Shown one piece after another: positions 59,637-64,000 of a DNA stretch of 64,000 nt. This DNA is from Skeletonema tropicum. Lineage: Eukaryota; Bacillariophyta; Thalassiosirophyceae; Thalassiosirales; Thalassiosiraceae. Position 1 is the first letter of the stretch, and every line of letters starts with the position of its first letter. Below the pieces are notes generated by a model, which saw nothing but the letters and a program-made list of their open reading frames with translations, had not been told where the DNA came from and did not search any database. The position numbers were made by a program, and so were the translations under genes. The stretch is from assembly GCA_037178625.1 (NCBI GenBank), contig JAWZXG010000028.1, positions 1 to 64,000 on the forward strand, given 5' to 3'.

Positions 59637-60383
59637 ATTGCTGTGGATTGTTTGTTTTGTGTGTAGTGTAGTTAATATATATTTGCTCTATCCCATCATG
59701 TGATGTGTAAAAATAAATAGACAATCAGTGAGTAAATTAGGTATAGTGAAAAGAAATTGCATATTTATAGAAATGTCTGCACCAAGTTTAGGACCATCGC
59801 AGCAACATGCATACACTGGATGGTCAGACATGAACGATGCATCGGGGTAACTCATTTTCCAACAAAGGGCCAGAGGCTCCTTTGTGTACTTTTGAAATTA
59901 ATCCCCTTCATTTGTATTCCAGAGAATTGGCATGACATAAACCCATGGTAATTAAGGGTGGTCATAATTTGACGTAACTCTGGTGGCTTCTCGAAGCAGG
60001 AAGGGTTTCTCGAAGCAGGAAGATGAAAAAATTATTGTACGCACCTTTGTTGAGCGAGGCTGGTGTAGAAGTAATTTGAAAATGTCACCGCGTAGGCTAC
60101 CTGTACAGAGCGAGAATTAGCCGTAATTTTTGTTCCTTTCAGAAAACAACAATGTACTCGGTTCTAAACGACCCTCGATACTTTTATTATTATCAAGGAG
60201 ATACTATGTGTGATAAGTATGTGTCAATGACAATGACTCCAGTGTAAGTGTGAACGTTTTCGTGAAGGCGGGTCAGTTGCCGGTTAGTTTATTTTCTTGT
60301 GTGTGCGTGTGATGGTAGGCTGTGTTGGGGTGCCAGGTGGTGCCAGGTGGTGCGTTTGGTAATGCGTACCGTCTATATATATA
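59637..60383. other. Intergenic
   Basis: No gene supported. Short tandem duplications: TTTCTCGAAGCAGGAAG twice near 59990-60022, and GGTGCCAGGTGGTGCCAGG near 60330. Confidence 0.5.
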
Positions 60384-61427
60384 CCTTAAAAAGTGTCCGT
60401 AGGACAGGACCACACTATTGCAGCCCGGACACTGTCACTCCCCCTGCAAGGATGCACGGACACATTCTAGAATCCGGACACTTTCAAGGGTTTCTTAGAG
60501 CGCAACATGTAACAACAAATACTTAAAATTATTCTACTCCATCTCTCCATCGCTATTGTCCCCATCCTCATCAATGATGCCAAATGCTGCTTCAATCGCG
60601 ACAAAGTCATCTTCATTCCCATTTTCCTCGTCTAAAAGATGGTCCAGCCCCTCCTGGCCACAATACTGCTTCACCATTTTATGTACCTCATCTTCGGTCC
60701 AAAGCACAACCTGCCCTTTATCCGAAAAGGAAAGCTCCTCTTCCGGAGTGTATCCACATGCAGTCCATGACTTTCTAACCATTTCTTCAGGAATCTTATC
60801 CCAGGCCTGAACAACCCATGTTGCCAATTGCTGTCGTGATGGAGCTTCAGGCGTCCCTTTTTCTGTGACGGGAGCAATGAGGCTGTATGCATCGTACAAG
60901 TCACAGAAGTAACCTTTGAAGACCTTGTTGATCACCTTGTCAAGAGGCTGTCCACATGGGGTTAGTCCTCCTGGTAAGATATCCACAGAAAGACAAGGAA
61001 GTGATAGGCAAAAGTCTTTCACCTCAGCTGTAGAATATGACTTGAAGTCATCCCACAGCACACCAATCTTGTTTTCGCATTCTCCTGTCTCTTTGTCATA
61101 TCCACCAGCGGGCAAGATAATCTTCTTCAGGTAGAGCTTGGTAAGAGCATGGTTTGAGCAAGCCTTCGGCGCTACTGTAATTACGCTTTGTCGCGAGGAG
61201 GGTAATGGTTGCCATGGCGATCAGGTTTGCGTTCATAAATTTCTCGAGCTTATTTTAACATAGCATGGTGTGGTGGCCCGCCGTGCTGGGTTGTGCGTGC
61301 TGGCTTCGCACAGAGCATTTGAAAGTATCCGAATCTGGTCGGACACTTCCTCGAAAAAGGCTGCGGACACCTACAAGTCACCTGAAAAACAGTCCGGACA
61401 ACAGAAAAATCCGGACACTTTTTAAGG
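60384..61427 (-). mobile_element. pogo/Tigger-like element (deletion derivative)
   Basis: Terminal inverted repeats CCTTAAAAAGTGTCCG (60384-60399 and 61412-61427) are perfect over 16 bases and flanked by TA on both sides (60382-60383, 61428-61429). Subterminal regions repeat CGGACACT, probable transposase sites. The interior encodes the end of a DDE_1 transposase. The flanks are themselves inverted (GTACCGTCTATA / TATAGACGGTAC), so it sits in the centre of a palindrome. At 1044 bp it is too short to be autonomous. Confidence 0.85.
60534..61220 (-). pseudogene. C-terminal part of a DDE_1 (pogo/Tigger) transposase
   Basis: Open for 228 codons from a stop at 61223-61221, with no ATG near its start. 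Reads SNHALTKLYLKKIILPAGGY, IGVLWDDFKSYSTAEVKDF (a catalytic Asp region), LPGGLTPCGQPLDKVINKVF (the IPxGxTxxxQPLD signature of the family), and APSRQQLATWVVQAWDKIPE, VRKSWTACGYTPE, with an acidic end. The N-terminal DNA-binding domain and first catalytic Asp are gone, so it is inactive. Confidence 0.85.
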
Positions 61428-61469
61428 TATAGACGGTACTTACACAGCCAGCAAGCACATCAAACATCA

Positions 61470-62298
61470 CTAGCCTCGCTGACGCTCGTCTAGCCGCTGC
61501 GCGGGTTTTCTAAATAAGAGAGGAGGCACCGGCTATCTACTACGATATTGATTGTGTCTACTTATATACATAGCAGTATTCAAATAGTACGTTATGTAAC
61601 ACTTTAATAATTATGTAATAAAGGTTGTACATTGCCTTCTACGAATGCTGTGTAGTGATTACTGAGACACGGTTGGGAGAATATTGATTTATGTGAGAGG
61701 GATTATCTATGAAGAGGTTTTATGTGAACGTGTGGAAACGATTGAAGACAGGTAGGAAGAAATTAGAGCGAGATGTAAATCATTTGGTGAAATAATATTC
61801 TACAGGACTGTTAGTATGATTTGGCAGAGTTAGTACCCACTCTCGGATTCCTTCTTAATGTTGGTGAAAGTGGTGATGTAATTGACGTTAGAAGTGAGAG
61901 CCTTGTTGTACAATGTAAGAGTATCATGACACCCCCTGAACAATCAAATCTAAGCCAATCAAAGAAAGAGTCAATCGAAAATTCTAAAAACGGGGGGCAA
62001 GGGGGGGTGACCCCCCCTGAACAATCAAATCTAAGCCAATCAAAGAAAGAGTCAATCGAAAATTCTAAACCTGGGGGGGCAAGGGGGGGTGTCCCCCCCT
62101 GAACAATCAAATCTAAGCCAATCAAAGAAAGAGTCAATCGAAAATTCTAAAAACGGGGGGGCAAGGGGTCAAATCAAGCCAATCAAAGAAAGAGTCGATC
62201 GAAAATGCCCGTGAAGGCCAAAGGACACGCCAAAGGGCCCGGACAGAACGACCGACCGACCGACCGACCGAACGACTTAGCTCCTCTCATTATTTAGA
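61470..62298 (-). mobile_element. Helitron-like element, copy 3, at the edge of the duplicated block
   Basis: On the minus strand it starts TCTAAATAATGAG at 62298 and ends GCGAGGCTAG at 61470, with A (61469) and T (62299) flanks. It shares with copy 2 the unique segment and a shortened captured fragment, and holds three or four minisatellite units. Its 5' tip lies 6 bp from the start of the duplicated carrier locus at 62305. Confidence 0.9.
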
Positions 62299-62336
62299 TT
62301 CAACATCATATCTTTTCAATCCACCTCACCACCACC

Positions 62337-63212
62337 ATGGCTCCCGATAAAGAGCGGCACACGCCCTTCCTAACCTCCCTGATAGCAGGAGGCATGGCCG
62401 GCACAACAGTCGATCTCGCCCTCTTCCCCATCGACACGCTCAAAACGCGCCTACAATCTCCACAGGGGTTCGTAGCAGCCGGTGGTTTCCGCGGAGTTTA
62501 TCGTGGCGTCATGGCCGCCGCAGCGGGTAGTTCACCCGGCGCGGCACTCTTCTTTGGGACATATGAAACAATGAAACCAGTCATTGCAAACTTGCAGAAC
62601 ACCTATCGTGGAGAGGAGGCGTCCTCACCGGCCTTGACACATATGATAGCCGCGTCGATTGGGGAGGCAGCTGCGTGTCTGGTCCGGGTGCCGACGGAGG
62701 TTGTGAAATCTAAGATGCAAACGAATGCAGCTGGGGCTAGTTCACTATCGGAAACGTTCAAATTGGTACTTTCAGAGAAGGATGGGAGGGCGTTTGGCTC
62801 GCAGATTTTCGGTGGATTGTATCGTGGATATGGAATTACGCTCATGAGAGAGGTTCCCTTTGCATTTATTCAATTTCCACTGTATGAAAGATTGAAGGTA
62901 GAATGGGCAAAGGTTCAAGGATATGAAACATCTCCTCTGCAAGCGGCAACTTGTGGGTCATTTTCTGGTGGAGTTGCCGCAGCATTTACAACCCCTCTGG
63001 ATGTGGTCAAGACAAGACTTATGCTTGGATCGGATAAAAATGGAGTCAAGTATCATGGCGTAAATGATGTTGTAGGTAGAATACTGAAAGAAGAAGGCTC
63101 ATCCGTATTCTTGAGTGGGATTCAACCGCGAGTGATGTGGATTTCTATCGGTGGCTTTGTCTTCTTTGGAGCATACGAATCTTATAGATCTCTTTTGATG
63201 AATATTCCCTAA
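62337..63212 (+). CDS. Mitochondrial S-adenosylmethionine carrier, copy 2
   Basis: 291 residues, identical to copy 1 up to LLMN and then ending IP, the presumed ancestral C-terminus. All three carrier signatures are intact. The only differences from copy 1 are five synonymous third-position changes, all in the first 165 bp of the gene. Only 38 bp separate its ATG from Helitron copy 3, so the native upstream promoter is missing; expression would depend on the Helitron or on sequence beyond it. Confidence 0.95.
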   Translation: MAPDKERHTPFLTSLIAGGMAGTTVDLALFPIDTLKTRLQSPQGFVAAGGFRGVYRGVMAAAAGSSPGAALFFGTYETMKPVIANLQNTYRGEEASSPALTHMIAASIGEAAACLVRVPTEVVKSKMQTNAAGASSLSETFKLVLSEKDGRAFGSQIFGGLYRGYGITLMREVPFAFIQFPLYERLKVEWAKVQGYETSPLQAATCGSFSGGVAAAFTTPLDVVKTRLMLGSDKNGVKYHGVNDVVGRILKEEGSSVFLSGIQPRVMWISIGGFVFFGAYESYRSLLMNIP

Positions 63213-63307
63213 TGACAAAATGCAATAACATTTCATCATTTCCATTTAAGTTGTTATGAGCAAATATTTTGATCACATTCTTTTGTTGTGCATATGAACT
63301 TTCACAC

Positions 63308-64000
63308 TCAACGAAGCGTTTCAATTCTTCTTTTCGTGCATTGAAATATTGCAACATCGACTGTAATGCCCTTCAGCTTTTTTATTTCAAGTAAGGCAAC
63401 GTTTATGGTCGGGCCAAAGTCTGGTGGGTCTGCAGTGACCCCGTTGACAAGTGCTATTCCTACGCAAACCTGCCCAGGCTCACAGTTTGATGCAACTCGT
63501 GCTGCTCTGTTAACAATAGGCCCGAAGTAGTCTGCCATCCCAGTCGTTTTGTGGGGGCCCATAGCAGTGAATGGCCCAGAGAGGATACCAACTTTGAACA
63601 TGTTCTCACAGTCGACATTACCCAAAAGGTCAAGATTTGATAAAGAAGCCTTAAGATTCAGACCGAATGTAACTGCGTGTGCCATCCGATCGAATGCAAG
63701 CATCCAGCACCCCGCGTCCTCCTGACACTCGTAACCTGGGGGATTGAGCGTCAATAACTGTTTACGGAGATGCTTTGCGAGCTTCTTAAGATTGGGCACG
63801 CGATTGTCCGGGTTGTCATCCAGTCCCACAGTGTAAACAAAGCAAATTGTGACTCTTCCATTGGCATAGGGGGCGTTGAGAAAAGAAGTGGTGAGCTGTC
63901 TCTTCGATATCAATGGAGGGAACAACCGCCCGTTCACCAAAGATGAATCCTTGATTTCATATCCAGCTGGGCCACCCTCTTCATTTGGGACATCGCGGCG
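63308..64000 (-). CDS. Class III nucleotidyl cyclase, copy 2 (3' part, runs off window)
   Basis: Matches the last 231 codons of the cyclase at 57222-59636, including all of catalytic domain 2 with its IVNRAARVAS motif and missing metal Asp. The frame is open to the window edge. One silent-looking base difference is seen near 63991 (GACATCGCGG against GACGTCGCGG) and one in the 3' flank. Whether domain 1 is also present cannot be seen. Confidence 0.9.
   Translation of the reverse strand, partial: RRDVPNEEGGPAGYEIKDSSLVNGRLFPPLISKRQLTTSFLNAPYANGRVTICFVYTVGLDDNPDNRVPNLKKLAKHLRKQLLTLNPPGYECQEDAGCWMLAFDRMAHAVTFGLNLKASLSNLDLLGNVDCENMFKVGILSGPFTAMGPHKTTGMADYFGPIVNRAARVASNCEPGQVCVGIALVNGVTADPPDFGPTINVALLEIKKLKGITVDVAIFQCTKRRIETLR

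Larger units (their letters stand above)
62305..64000 (+). repeat. Segmental duplication of 55421-57914 (minus the Helitron)
   Basis: From 62305 to the window end the sequence repeats 55421-56320 joined to 57117-57914, nearly base for base (a constant 6086-bp offset after the Helitron). It contains carrier copy 2 and the 3' part of cyclase copy 2. The right end lies outside the window. Confidence 0.95.

Noticed and set aside
1..64000. tRNA, rRNA or snRNA genes
   Set aside because: No cloverleaf with a GGTTCRANNCC arm or conserved rRNA block was seen by eye; a covariance-model scan would be decisive.

Overview
The window is nuclear DNA from a eukaryotic microalga, most probably a diatom. I infer this from compact genes with short (about 80-120 bp) GT-AG introns, BspA-type leucine-rich-repeat proteins, long low-complexity acidic proteins and many small DNA transposons. 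No species-level marker was seen.

Layout. 1-5000 is repeat-rich: an F-box gene fragment, two copies of a 640-bp palindromic MITE, a TA-flanked MITE, and a hAT element with a perfect 8-bp target duplication. 5-12 kb holds two unknown genes, a membrane-anchored cyclophilin-like protein, a CPBP/CAAX-type membrane protease and an enlarged p24/GOLD cargo receptor, then an 88-bp array of 11-bp units that folds on itself. 12-24 kb holds an ASH-domain protein, a 510-bp hairpin, a small spliced Pkr1-like gene and a 1702-residue pseudo-receiver/hydrolase-fold/IQ/SAM/ankyrin protein. 24-35 kb holds LRR proteins, a Cys/His/Gly-rich membrane protein, an ArfGAP1-like protein, a TM9SF (EMP70) protein and DPM3. 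Several of these act in the secretory pathway. 35-46 kb holds two charged proteins that share a motif, dUTPase, a MORN protein, a 5'-truncated ribonucleotide reductase R2, a PHD/HMG protein and a BspA LRR protein.

47-64 kb is strongly rearranged. Three copies of one non-autonomous Helitron-like element (47038-48303, 56321-57116, 61470-62298) each start TC, end CTAG and sit exactly between A and T. A segment carrying a mitochondrial S-adenosylmethionine carrier and a double-domain nucleotidyl cyclase occurs twice, about 6-7 kb apart. Copy 1 contains the Helitron inside the last codons of the carrier, and copy 2 preserves the empty site. Remnants of a pogo/Tigger-like element, a 2.4-kb inverted-repeat unit and a decayed repeat gene lie between them.

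I found no tRNA, rRNA or CRISPR array. Exon structures come from splice consensus and protein-family continuity and have no transcript support. The most unusual items are the Helitron family with its internal empty-site control, the pseudo-receiver/dead-hydrolase scaffold protein, and the long hairpin at 16.6-17.1 kb.
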